Shown piece by piece: positions 52,486 through 60,824 of a stretch of 64,000 nt of DNA (position 1 is the stretch's first letter; each line of letters starts with the position of its first letter). A model generated the notes under the pieces. That model was not told where the DNA came from. It saw nothing but the letters and a program-made list of their open reading frames with translations, and searched no databases. The DNA is taken from positions 3,557,501 through 3,621,500 of the forward strand of contig NZ_CP097322.1 in assembly GCF_023515955.1 (NCBI RefSeq), read 5' to 3'. The translations under genes and the position numbers were made by a program. This stretch comes from Streptomyces sp. RerS4. Its GTDB lineage: Bacteria; Actinomycetota; Actinomycetes; Streptomycetales; Streptomycetaceae.

Positions 52486-53798
52486 CCCGTACCGACGCCG
52501 ACGGCGCCCTGGACGAGGCCCTCGCCCTGGTCAGCCGCAGCTCCCCGCAGACCCCTGACGACAACGCCGGCGGCGACGGTGGCGGCGGCCGGCGAGCCAC
52601 CCCGTGGCTGCGCGCCCGCGAGAGCGCCGTACGCGCCGGCTCGGGCGTCCGGGGCCGTACCCACCGGATCCCGCTCGCCGACGCGCTCGGGGAAGTCCTC
52701 GCCGCCCCCCTCGACGCCCTCGGGGACCTGCCGTCCTTCGACACCTCCGCCATGGACGGCTGGGCCGTCGCCGGCCCCGGCCCCTGGACCGTCCGCCCCG
52801 GCGGCGGCGTCCTCGCCGGCTCCGAGCCCTCCGCCCCCCTCGCGGACGGCGAGGCCGTACGGATCGCCACCGGCGCCCGGATCCCCGCCGACACCACCGC
52901 CGTGATCCGCAGCGAGCACGCCCGCGAGTCCGGCCGGCAGCTCCACGCCCGGCGGCCCGTCACCACCGGCCAGGACATCCGCCCGCGCGGCCAGGAATGC
53001 CGCTCCGGCGACCTGCTGCTGCCCGTCGGCTCCCTCGTCACCCCCGCCGTCCTCGGCCTCGCGGCCGCCGCCGGCTACGACGAACTCGTCACCCGGCCCC
53101 GCCCCCGCGTGGAGATCCTCGTCCTCGGCGACGAACTGCTCACCGAGGGGCTCCCGCACGACGGCCTGATCCGCGACGCCCTCAGCCCCATGCTCGGCCC
53201 GTGGCTGGCCCGCGCCGGCGCCGAGGTCATCGGCACGCGCCGGCTCGGCGACGACCCGGCGGGCGCCGAAGCCCTCTTCGAGGCGGTCACCACCTCCACC
53301 GCCGAGGTGATCGTCACCACCGGCGGCACCGCCTCCGGTCCCGTCGACCACGTCCACCCCGTCCTGGCCCGCGCCGGAGCCGAACTCCTCGTCGACGGGG
53401 TCGCCGTCCGCCCCGGGCACCCGATGCTGCTGGCCCGCATCGGCGAACAGGCCGAGGGCCGTCACCTCGTCGGCCTGCCCGGCAACCCCCTGGCCGCCGT
53501 GTCCGGACTGCTCACCCTCGGCGAACCGCTGCTGCGCGCCCTCGCCGGCCGCCGCCAGCGCCCCCGCTACGCGGTGCCGATCGAGGGCGACGTCCCCGGA
53601 CACCCGCACGACACCCGTCTCGTGCCGGTGCGGCTCACCGACGAGCACGCCGTGGCGCTGCGCTACAACGGCCCGGCGATGCTGCGCGGGGTCGCGGCGG
53701 CCGACGCGCTGGCCGTCGTACCGGCGCACGGCGCGCGGGCCGGTGAGGAGTTGGAGATCCTGGACCTGCCCTGGGCCTCGGGGGGATGTTTCACGTGA
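52482..53798 (+). CDS. moeA: Molybdopterin molybdotransferase
   Basis: 438 aa. Inserts molybdate into adenylylated molybdopterin. Domain III SFDTSAMDGWAV, cofactor-fold MoCF region EILVLGDELLT, VTTGGTASGPVDHVHPVL and GLPGNPLAAVSGLLTL near the C-terminus are all standard. An additional Gly/Asp/Asn-rich insertion lies at residues about 22-40 (TPDDNAGGDGGGGRR). ATG overlaps the mobA-like stop (ATGA). Its stop codon is inside a perfect parS core. Confidence 0.95.
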   Translation: MTRTDADGALDEALALVSRSSPQTPDDNAGGDGGGGRRATPWLRARESAVRAGSGVRGRTHRIPLADALGEVLAAPLDALGDLPSFDTSAMDGWAVAGPGPWTVRPGGGVLAGSEPSAPLADGEAVRIATGARIPADTTAVIRSEHARESGRQLHARRPVTTGQDIRPRGQECRSGDLLLPVGSLVTPAVLGLAAAAGYDELVTRPRPRVEILVLGDELLTEGLPHDGLIRDALSPMLGPWLARAGAEVIGTRRLGDDPAGAEALFEAVTTSTAEVIVTTGGTASGPVDHVHPVLARAGAELLVDGVAVRPGHPMLLARIGEQAEGRHLVGLPGNPLAAVSGLLTLGEPLLRALAGRRQRPRYAVPIEGDVPGHPHDTRLVPVRLTDEHAVALRYNGPAMLRGVAAADALAVVPAHGARAGEELEILDLPWASGGCFT

Positions 53799-54886
53799 AA
53801 CTTCACGGCCAGGACGCCATGGCGCGGGACGCCGATGAGAAACTCGTCTCGCGCCGCGTCAAGCTCCCCAAGCGCGTCGTGGAGAAGCCGCTGCGGCAGG
53901 TCACCCGCCGGGTACTGATGGCCTTGCTCGTGCTGTGCCTGACGGTCCTGATCGTCTGGCTGGACCGCGAGGGCTACCACGACAACGCCAACGAGCAGGT
54001 CGACTTCCTCGACTGCGTCTACTACGCGACCGTGACCCTGTCCACGACGGGCTACGGCGACATCGTCCCGTACAGCGACAGCGCGCGGCTGGTCAACGTC
54101 CTGTTGATCACTCCACTGCGCGTGCTTTTCCTGATCATCCTGGTCGGCACCACCCTGGAGGTGCTCACGGAGCGCACCCGGGAGGAGTGGCGGCTGAACC
54201 GCTGGAGGAAGAACTTGCGTGACCACACGGTCGTCGTCGGCTTCGGCACGAAGGGCCGCTCCGCCCTTCTGACGCTGCTGGCGACCGGCCTTCGCAAGGA
54301 CCAGGTCGTCATCGTCGACCCGAGCTCCAAGGTGATCGACACGGCCACCTCGGAAGGCTTCACCGGCGTCGTCGGTGACGCCACCCGTTCCGATGTCCTG
54401 CTGCGGGCCGAGCTCCAGAAGGCCCGTCAGATCATCATCGCCACCCAGCGGGACGACACGGCCGTCCTGGTGGCCCTGACGGCCCGCCAGCTCAACCGGG
54501 GCGCGAAGATCGTGGCCGCCGTCCGCGAGGAGGAGAACGCGCCGCTGCTGAAGCAGTCCGGCGCGGACGCGGTCATCACGAGCGCGAGCGCGGCGGGACG
54601 GCTCCTGGGCCTGTCCGTCCTGAGCCCGAGCGCCGGCACCGTGATGGAGGACCTGATCCAGCAGGGCAGCGGCCTGGAGCTCATCGAACGGCCCGTGCGC
54701 AAGGCGGAGGTCGGCCGCAGCGTGCGCGAGACGGAGGACCTGGTCATCAGCGTCCTGCGCGGGCACCGGCTGCTCGCCTACGACGACCCGCACGCGAGTC
54801 CGCTCCAGGCGATGGACCGGGTGATCACCATCGTGCGCGCGGCGTACCCGACGGGTCCTCAGGTCACCCTCGGCCCGGCGGAGTAG
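53786..54886 (+). CDS. Potassium channel with TrkA-N (RCK) domain
   Basis: 366 aa. Two transmembrane helices (RVLMALLVLCLTVLIVWL and a second about 105-130, LLITPLRVLFLIILVG) flank a pore loop with the K+ selectivity filter TTGYGD. A cytoplasmic RCK/TrkA-N Rossmann domain follows (VVVGFGTKGRSALLTLLA, VVGDATRSDVL) and a TrkA-C-like tail. MthK-like ligand-gated K+ channel. ATG 53786 overlaps moeA by 13 bases and lies in the parS core; ATG 53819 (MARDADEK) with AGGAC upstream is a possible real start. Confidence 0.92.
   Translation: MFHVKLHGQDAMARDADEKLVSRRVKLPKRVVEKPLRQVTRRVLMALLVLCLTVLIVWLDREGYHDNANEQVDFLDCVYYATVTLSTTGYGDIVPYSDSARLVNVLLITPLRVLFLIILVGTTLEVLTERTREEWRLNRWRKNLRDHTVVVGFGTKGRSALLTLLATGLRKDQVVIVDPSSKVIDTATSEGFTGVVGDATRSDVLLRAELQKARQIIIATQRDDTAVLVALTARQLNRGAKIVAAVREEENAPLLKQSGADAVITSASAAGRLLGLSVLSPSAGTVMEDLIQQGSGLELIERPVRKAEVGRSVRETEDLVISVLRGHRLLAYDDPHASPLQAMDRVITIVRAAYPTGPQVTLGPAE
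53788..53801. promoter_or_regulatory. parS: parS site, perfect 14-bp core
   Basis: GTTTCACGTGAAAC exactly matches the Streptomyces parS core and 15 of 16 bases of the longer TGTTTCACGTGAAACA. Binding by ParB organises origin-proximal DNA for segregation in aerial hyphae. The site lies across the moeA stop and the channel start. Confidence 0.85.
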
Positions 54887-54889
54887 ATT
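54884..54889 (+). promoter_or_regulatory. -10 box TAGATT of the quinone oxidoreductase gene (leaderless-type)
   Basis: TAGATT ends seven bases before ATG 54897; its TAG is the stop codon of the channel gene. Confidence 0.5.
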
Positions 54890-54896
54890 CCGCCCC

Positions 54897-55874
54897 ATGC
54901 ATGCGATCACCATCGAGCGGCCCGGCGGTCCCGAGGCCCTCGTCTGGGCCGAGGTACCCGATCCGGTGGCGGGCGAGGGGGAGGTGCTCGTCGAGGTCGC
55001 GGCGAGCGCCGTGAACCGCGCCGACGTCCTTCAGCGCCAGGGGTTCTACGACCCCCCGCCCGGCGCCTCGCGCTACCCCGGCCTGGAGTGTTCCGGGCGG
55101 ATCGTCGCCGTCGGGCCGGGCGTGTCCGGCTGGGCGGTGGGCGACGAGGTGTGCGCGCTGCTGGCCGGCGGCGGGTACGCGGAGCGGGTCGCCGTACCGG
55201 CGGGACAGGTGCTGCCGGTGCCGGCCGGGGTGGACCTGGTGGCCGCGGCCGCGCTGCCGGAGGTGGTGGCGACCGTCTGGTCGAACGTCTTCATGGTCGC
55301 GGGCCTGCGCCCCGGCGAGACGCTCCTCGTCCACGGCGGGGCGAGCGGGATCGGCACGATGGCGATCCAGCTCGGCAAGGCGGTGGGCGCGCGGGTCGCC
55401 GTCACGGCGGGCGGCAGGGAAAAACTGGCCCGGTGCGCGGAACTGGGCGCGGACATCCTGATCGACTACCGCGAGCAGGACTTCGTGGAGGAGCTGCGGG
55501 CCGCGACGGACGGGGCCGGGGCGGACGTGATCCTGGACATCATGGGCGCGAAGTACCTGACCCGGAACGTGGACGCGCTGGCCGTCAACGGCCGCCTCGC
55601 GATCATCGGCCTCCAGGGCGGCGTGAAGGCCGAACTGAACCTGGCCGCCCTCCTGGCGAAGCGCGCGGCGATCACCGCGACCTCGCTGCGCGCCCGCCCC
55701 CCGGAGGAAAAGGCCGCCATCGTGGCGGCGGTACGCGAACACGTCTGGCCCCTGATCACCACGGGCCGCATCCACCCGGTCATCCACGCCACGCACCCCC
55801 TCCGGGACGCCGCGGCAGCCCACCGAGTCCTGGAGTCCGGCACCCACGTGGGCAAACTCCTCCTCACGACCTGA
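54897..55874 (+). CDS. NAD(P)H quinone oxidoreductase, PIG3 family
   Basis: 325 aa zinc-free MDR enzyme. N-terminal GroES-like part (SAVNRADVLQRQGFYDPPPGASRYPGLECSG, in part) and a Rossmann domain with GASGIGTMAIQLGKA and TAGGREKLARCAELGAD (NADPH-type Arg/Lys). LEVGKLLLTT-like C-terminal LESGTHVGKLLLTT is family-typical. Reduces quinones or enones. Transcribed from its own leaderless promoter inside the end of the channel gene. Converges with bkd cluster 2; 55875-55994 holds GC-rich repeats but no clear terminator. Confidence 0.93.
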   Translation: MHAITIERPGGPEALVWAEVPDPVAGEGEVLVEVAASAVNRADVLQRQGFYDPPPGASRYPGLECSGRIVAVGPGVSGWAVGDEVCALLAGGGYAERVAVPAGQVLPVPAGVDLVAAAALPEVVATVWSNVFMVAGLRPGETLLVHGGASGIGTMAIQLGKAVGARVAVTAGGREKLARCAELGADILIDYREQDFVEELRAATDGAGADVILDIMGAKYLTRNVDALAVNGRLAIIGLQGGVKAELNLAALLAKRAAITATSLRARPPEEKAAIVAAVREHVWPLITTGRIHPVIHATHPLRDAAAAHRVLESGTHVGKLLLTT

Positions 55875-55994
55875 GCTTCGGGGGACGGAGGAAGGGTGGG
55901 GCGGGGAGTCGGCGCCGCGCCCCGGGCGACCCGTAGGGACGCGGCTCCCGGGGCCCAACCCCGCAGGGTCCCGGGGCCACGCCCCACCGGGCGG

Positions 55995-57317
55995 CTACAG
56001 GCCGCGCAACAGCACCGCCGGGTTCTCGACGCAGTCGGCGACGTACCGCAGGAACCCGCCCGCCGTCCCCCCGTCGCACACCCGGTGGTCGAACGTCAGC
56101 GACAACTGCACGACCTGCCGCACCGCCAACTCACCGCGGTACACCCACGGCTTCGGGATGATCCGCCCGACGCCCAGCATCGCCGCCTCGGGGTGGTTGA
56201 TGATCGGCGTCGAGCCGTCCACCCCGAACACCCCGTAGTTGTTCAGCGTGAACGTCCCACCCGTGAGGTCGGACGGCGCCAACTTCCCCGCCCGCGCCAG
56301 CTCCGTCAGCCGTGCGAACTCCGCCGACAGCGACTCCGGGCTGCGCGTCTGCGCGTCCCGCACGACCGGCACCATCAGCCCCCGCTCGGTCTGCGCGGCG
56401 AAGCCGAGGTGCACGGCCGGCAGCCGGACGATCTCCTTGGCCGCCAGATCGACGGTGGAGTTGAGCTCCGGGTACCGCGCGAGCGCGGCCGTGCAGATCC
56501 GGGCCAGCAGCGCCAGCACCGAGATCTTCGGCCCGTCGACGGCGTTCATCGCCGCCCGCGCCGCCATCAACTCGGTGGCGTCCGCGTCCACCCAGCAGGT
56601 GGCCTCGGGGATCTCGCGGCGGCTGCGCGACAGCTTCTCCGCGACGGCCCCCCGCAGCCCCTTGAGCGGAATCCGCTCACCCTGAGCCGCGACCACCGGG
56701 GCAGGAGCCGGCTCCGCCGGCCGACGCAACGCCGCCTCGACATCGGCCCGCAGGATCAGGCCCTCGGGCCCCGACCCGCGCAGGGCCCGCAGGTCGACCC
56801 CGTTGTCCTTGGCCAGCTTCCGCACCAGCGGCGAAATGACCGCCACCGGGCCGGCGGGAGCAACCGGAGCAACTGGAGCCACAGGAGCAACCGGAGCCGC
56901 CGGAGCCACCGCGACGGGAGCCGACACCGCGGCGGTGACGGGTCGCACCCGTCGCCGACGCGCCGGACGCGCGTGGTCCGAGCCGTAACCGATCAAGGGC
57001 CGCGGCACGTTGCCCGAGCCCTCCGCCTCACCGGAGCCCGCCTCGGACCCACCGGCGGACGCCGCGGCCGAGCCGCCGACCGCGACGGTGATCAGCGGAG
57101 CCCCGACCGGCAGCTCCGTACCCTCCTCGCCGAAGCGGGCGGTCACCACGCCCCCGTACGGGCACGGCACCTCGACCATCGCCTTGGCCGTCTCCACCTC
57201 GACCACCGGCTGGTCGACCTCGACGACGTCGCCGACGGCCACCAGCCACCGCACGATCTCCGCCTCGGTCAGCCCCTCCCCGAGGTCGGGCAGCTTGAAC
57301 TCCAGTACCTGCGGCAT
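55995..57317 (-). CDS. bkdC: Branched-chain 2-oxoacid dehydrogenase E2, cluster 2
   Basis: 440 aa. Lipoyl domain with K45 (VETAKAMVEVP), linker with repeated APVAPVAPVAPVAP, peripheral subunit-binding domain VRKLAKDNGVDLRALRGSGPEG and the acyltransferase core with TFDHRVCDGG. ATG 57317 overlaps the E1beta stop by one base (TGATG). Paralogue of the cluster 1 E2 at 35411-36844, but only moderately similar outside motifs. Last gene of its operon. Confidence 0.93.
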   Translation of the reverse strand: MPQVLEFKLPDLGEGLTEAEIVRWLVAVGDVVEVDQPVVEVETAKAMVEVPCPYGGVVTARFGEEGTELPVGAPLITVAVGGSAAASAGGSEAGSGEAEGSGNVPRPLIGYGSDHARPARRRRVRPVTAAVSAPVAVAPAAPVAPVAPVAPVAPAGPVAVISPLVRKLAKDNGVDLRALRGSGPEGLILRADVEAALRRPAEPAPAPVVAAQGERIPLKGLRGAVAEKLSRSRREIPEATCWVDADATELMAARAAMNAVDGPKISVLALLARICTAALARYPELNSTVDLAAKEIVRLPAVHLGFAAQTERGLMVPVVRDAQTRSPESLSAEFARLTELARAGKLAPSDLTGGTFTLNNYGVFGVDGSTPIINHPEAAMLGVGRIIPKPWVYRGELAVRQVVQLSLTFDHRVCDGGTAGGFLRYVADCVENPAVLLRGL

Positions 57318-58333
57318 CAGTTCTCCCACTGCAAGCGGGCCACGGCGTCCAGGATCCGGTCCACTCCCGGCAGGTGGTGCTTCTCCAACATCGGCGGCGG
57401 GTACGGGATGTCGAAGCCCGTCACGCGCAGCACGGGCGCCTCCAGGTGGTGGAAGCAGCGCTCCGTCACCCGGGCGGCGATCTCCGCGCCCGGTCCGCCG
57501 AAGCCGCCCGCCTCGTGGACCACCACCGCGCGCCCGGTACGGCGTACGGAGGCGACGACGGTCTCCTCGTCGAACGGCACCAGCGAGCGCAGGTCCACGA
57601 CCTCCAGGTCCCAGCCCTCCTCGCGGGCCGCCTCGGCCGCCTCCAGGCAGAGCGGGAGCGAGGGCCCGTAGGTGATCAGCGTCGCGCTCGTGCCCGTCCG
57701 GCGGACCAGCGCCTTCCCGATGCCCGGGACGGCCGCGGGGGACTGCGGCGACCAGTCGGCCTTCGACCAGTAGAGCCGCTTCGGCTCCAGGAAGACCACC
57801 GGGTCGTCGCTGGCGATCGAGGCGCGCAGCAGCCCGTACGCGTCCTCGACCGTCGCCGGGGTCACGACGGTGAGGCCGGGCGTGGCCACGTAGTACGCCT
57901 CGGAGGAGTCACAGTGGTGCTCGACGCCGCCGATGCCGCCGCCGTACGGGATGCGGATGGTGATCGGCAGCGGCATGGCGCCGCGCGTGCGGTTGCGCAT
58001 CTTCGCCACGTGCGAGATCAGCTGCTCGAAGGCGGGGTACGCGAACGCGTCGAACTGCATCTCCACGACCGGCCGCAGCCCGTACATGGCCATGCCGACC
58101 GCCGTGCCGAGGATGCCGGCCTCCGCGAGCGGGGTGTCCGTCACGCGGTCCTCGCCGAACTCCTTCGCGAGCCCGTCCGTGATGCGGAAGACGCCGCCCA
58201 GGGTGCCGACGTCCTCGCCCATGACATGGACGGTCGGGTCCTCGGCCATCGCGTCGCGCATGGCCCGGGTGAGGGCCTGCGCCATCGTCGCCGGCTTCAC
58301 CGCCCGCTCGGCCCGCTCGGCCACCGTGCTCAT
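57317..58333 (-). CDS. bkdB: Branched-chain 2-oxoacid dehydrogenase E1 beta, cluster 2
   Basis: 338 aa: VMGEDVGTLGGVFRITDGLAKEFGEDRVTDTPLAEAGILGTAVGMAMYGLRPVVEMQFDAFAYP (in part), IRIPYGGGIGGVEHHCDSSEAYY and EPKRLYW are E1beta signatures. ATG overlaps the E1alpha stop by four bases (ATGA). Confidence 0.95.
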   Translation of the reverse strand: MSTVAERAERAVKPATMAQALTRAMRDAMAEDPTVHVMGEDVGTLGGVFRITDGLAKEFGEDRVTDTPLAEAGILGTAVGMAMYGLRPVVEMQFDAFAYPAFEQLISHVAKMRNRTRGAMPLPITIRIPYGGGIGGVEHHCDSSEAYYVATPGLTVVTPATVEDAYGLLRASIASDDPVVFLEPKRLYWSKADWSPQSPAAVPGIGKALVRRTGTSATLITYGPSLPLCLEAAEAAREEGWDLEVVDLRSLVPFDEETVVASVRRTGRAVVVHEAGGFGGPGAEIAARVTERCFHHLEAPVLRVTGFDIPYPPPMLEKHHLPGVDRILDAVARLQWEN

Positions 58334-59466
58334 GCCTCTCCCTCGGCTTCCAGTTCGGCGCGCAGCAGCTCCGCCTGCTCGCGCAGGGCGCCGGTCTGCT
58401 CGGCGTAGACGTGTGCGAAGAGGTCCATCGGGTTCAGGACGGGGTCGGCGTTCATCCGCTCGCGCAGGGTCGCCGCCATGGCCTCGGCGGCGTCGCGCGC
58501 CTCGCGTATGCCCGCGTCGTCGAGGATCCCGCGCGCGGTCAGCTCGCGCTCCAGCAGCAGCACCGGGTCGTGCGCCTTCCAGGCCTCCACCTCGGCGTCC
58601 GAGCGGTAGCGCGTGGCGTCGTCGGCGTTCGTGTGGGCCTCCATCCGGTAGGTGACGGCCTCGATGAGGGTCGGGCCGCCGCCCGAGCGGGCACGCTGGA
58701 CGGCCTCGGTGAGGACCTCGTGCATGGCGGCCACGTCGTTGCCGTCGACCAGCCGGCCCGGCATGCCGTAGCCGACGGCCTTGTGGGCCAGCGTCGGCGC
58801 GGCGGTCTGCTTGGCGAGCGGGACGGAGATCGCGAAGCCGTTGTTCTGGACCAGGAAGACGACGGGCGCCTTCCAGACGGCGGCGAAGTTGAGCGCCTCG
58901 TGGAAGTCGCCCTCGCTGGTGCCGCCGTCGCCGACCATGGCGAGCGCGACGACCTCGTCGCCGCGCAGGCGTGCCGCGTGCGCCAGGCCCACCGCGTGCG
59001 GGAGCTGGGTGGCGAGCGGGGTGGACAGCGGGGCGATCCGGTGCTCGCGGGGGTCGTAGCCGGTGTGCCAGTCGCCGCGCAGCAGCGTCAGGGCCTGTAC
59101 GGGGTCCAGTCCGCGGGCCACGGCCGCGAGGGTGTCGCGGTAGCTCGGGAAGAGCCAGTCCTGCTCCTCCAGGACGAGCGCGGCGGCGATCTCCGCCGCC
59201 TCCTGCCCGACGGTGGAGGGGTACACGGCGAGACGGCCCTGCCGGGTGAGCGCGGTGGCCTGGGCGTTGTAGCGGCGGCCGCGCACGAGCTCGGCGTAGT
59301 ACCGGCGCATCAGCTCCGGGTCGAGGCGGTCGGCCGCCTCTGTGCCGAGGACCCGGTACGGCTCGGGGTCCGGCAGCAGCGGGGCGGCCTCCGTACGGGG
59401 CCTCCAGGCGGGCGGCGGGGTGACACGGTGCGACGCACCGGCACCGGGCAGCTCTTGGACCGTCAT
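58330..59466 (-). CDS. bkdA: Branched-chain 2-oxoacid dehydrogenase E1 alpha, cluster 2
   Basis: 378 aa from ATG 59466 (GAGGAGGTG about ten bases upstream). TPP motif GDGGTSEGDFHEALNFAAVWKAPVVFLVQNN (in part), YRMEAHTNADDATRYR and GQEAAEIAAALVL. Lacks the Lys/Ala-rich leader of cluster 1. First gene of the operon; the region upstream (59467-59643, shared with a divergent Lrp regulator) has a TetR-type operator and a perfect palindrome. Confidence 0.95.
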   Translation of the reverse strand: MTVQELPGAGASHRVTPPPAWRPRTEAAPLLPDPEPYRVLGTEAADRLDPELMRRYYAELVRGRRYNAQATALTRQGRLAVYPSTVGQEAAEIAAALVLEEQDWLFPSYRDTLAAVARGLDPVQALTLLRGDWHTGYDPREHRIAPLSTPLATQLPHAVGLAHAARLRGDEVVALAMVGDGGTSEGDFHEALNFAAVWKAPVVFLVQNNGFAISVPLAKQTAAPTLAHKAVGYGMPGRLVDGNDVAAMHEVLTEAVQRARSGGGPTLIEAVTYRMEAHTNADDATRYRSDAEVEAWKAHDPVLLLERELTARGILDDAGIREARDAAEAMAATLRERMNADPVLNPMDLFAHVYAEQTGALREQAELLRAELEAEGEA

Positions 59467-59512
59467 GGCGGCGTACACCTCCTCGTGGGAAGCGGGCAGG
59501 GACGCCTCGGGT

Positions 59513-59526
59513 GTGAGGCGCCTCAC
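59513..59526. promoter_or_regulatory. Perfect 14-bp palindrome next to the TetR-type site
   Basis: GTGAGGCGCCTCAC is fully self-complementary, three bases from the ACCGATTGTTCGGT element. Candidate site for the divergent Lrp/AsnC regulator. Confidence 0.5.
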
Positions 59527-59528
59527 CT

Positions 59529-59542
59529 ACCGATTGTTCGGT
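59529..59542. promoter_or_regulatory. TetR-type operator upstream of bkd cluster 2
   Basis: ACCGATTGTTCGGT, a near-palindrome, shares 13 of 14 bases with the element at 62418-62431. Lies 63 bases before bkdA and 102 before the Lrp gene. Confidence 0.6.
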
Positions 59543-59643
59543 CGTTGGCGCAATTTGGCTACAGGCGGCTCCAGGCTGTGGACAAAGTGGCGGCGGGGCC
59601 GTGGGATGGGTGCAGGACGTCCAGGAGAGGGAGGCAGTGGGCA

Positions 59644-60225
59644 ATGCCGGATGAACAAATGGCCCCAGCGGGTTCCGCGCCGGTGCCGCCGGGGAAAGCC
59701 TCGGGAACCCCACCGGTACCGACCGTCACGCCCCGCCCCCTGGACCCGATCGACCGGTCGATCATGCGATTGCTCCAGGCGGACGGCCGTGCGTCCATAC
59801 GGTCGGTGGCCGAGCAGGTCCACGTCTCGCGGGCGAACGCGTACGCCCGGATCAACCGGCTGATCGACGACGGGGTCATCCGGGGGTTCACGGCCCGGGT
59901 GAACCACGAACGCGCAGGTCAGGGCGCGTCCGCGTACATCACCCTGAAGATCGTCCAGAACTCGTGGCGGACCGTCCGCGAGAAGCTGCGCGAGCTGCCC
60001 GGCGCCGCGCACATCGCCCTGGTCAGCGGTGATTTCGATGTCCTGCTGCTGGTCCACACCCCGGACAACCGCACCCTGCGCGAACTGGTCCTCACCCGCC
60101 TCCAGGCCATCCCGGAGGTCCTCTCCACCCGCACGCTCCTGGTGTTCGAGGAAACGGACCTCCTCGCTCCCGGCGCCCCCCAGGACGGCCCGTCCGGCGC
60201 GACGCTCTCGGACGACGCCCCCTGA
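59644..60225 (+). CDS. Lrp/AsnC family regulator (BkdR-like)
   Basis: 193 aa from ATG 59644 (GGGAGG upstream). A Pro-rich leader of about 40 residues precedes the HTH (LDPIDRSIMRLLQADGRASIRSVAEQVHVSRANAYARINRLIDDGVI, in part) and the AsnC ligand domain (GASAYITLKIV ... VSGDFDVLLLVH). Divergent from bkd cluster 2, as BkdR regulators are from bkd operons in Pseudomonas and Streptomyces, so it likely responds to branched-chain amino acids; the direct ligand is inferred. Confidence 0.92.
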   Translation: MPDEQMAPAGSAPVPPGKASGTPPVPTVTPRPLDPIDRSIMRLLQADGRASIRSVAEQVHVSRANAYARINRLIDDGVIRGFTARVNHERAGQGASAYITLKIVQNSWRTVREKLRELPGAAHIALVSGDFDVLLLVHTPDNRTLRELVLTRLQAIPEVLSTRTLLVFEETDLLAPGAPQDGPSGATLSDDAP

Positions 60226-60236
60226 GCCACCGGGAC

Positions 60237-60824
60237 CTACCGGATGGCGCGGAGGCCGTCCAGAGCCATGCTGACCACCGCGTCCGCGAGTTGGTCGGGG
60301 GTGGTGGCGGGGTGCGGGCGGTACCACTCGACCAGCGAGTTCACCATGCCGAACAGCAGCCGCGTGGCGAGGCGGATGTCCACGTCCGCCCGCAGGTCGC
60401 CGTCGGCGGCGGCCGCGCCCAGCAGGTCGGCGACCCGGTGGTCGAACTCGCGGCGGCGCTCCAGCGCCCAGCGCTCGGTGCGGGTGTTGCCGCGTACCCG
60501 CAGCAGCAGGGTCACGTAGGGGAGCTCCGCGACCAGGACCTCCACCGTGCGCCGGGTGACGTACTCGACGCGGTCGACCGCCCGGCCGCGTACGGCGCCG
60601 GGCTCCTCCAGGACCGCGAAGAGGCCGTCGAGCGCGCGGCTGACGGCGCGCATCAGCAGCTCTTCCTTGCCCGCCACGTGGTGGTAGATCGAGGACTTGG
60701 AGATGCCGGCGGCCTTGGAGAGGTGCTCCATCGAGGTGCCGTCGTAGCCGCGCTCGTTGAAGACCTGGACGGCCACGGAGAGCAGCGTCTCGGGGGTGTA
60801 GGTGTCGCGCCTGACGGTGGTCAC
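60237..60824 (-). CDS. TetR family regulator
   Basis: 195 aa from GTG 60824, overlapping the 3-hydroxyacyl-CoA dehydrogenase stop by four bases. HTH about 10-55 (YTPETLLSVAVQVFNERGYDGTSMEHLSKAAGISKSSIYHHVAGKEELL, in parts), then a TetR_C ligand domain. Likely binder of the ACCGATYGTTCGGT elements at 59529 and 62418 and therefore regulator of bkd cluster 2 and the dehydrogenase/paaN divergon. Convergent with the Lrp gene, 11 bases apart. Confidence 0.9.
   Translation of the reverse strand: MTTVRRDTYTPETLLSVAVQVFNERGYDGTSMEHLSKAAGISKSSIYHHVAGKEELLMRAVSRALDGLFAVLEEPGAVRGRAVDRVEYVTRRTVEVLVAELPYVTLLLRVRGNTRTERWALERRREFDHRVADLLGAAAADGDLRADVDIRLATRLLFGMVNSLVEWYRPHPATTPDQLADAVVSMALDGLRAIR

Noticed and set aside
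55875..55994. Possible terminator between the quinone oxidoreductase and E2 genes
   Set aside because: GC-rich direct repeats (TCCCGGGGCC) but only very short inverted pairs, no convincing stem.
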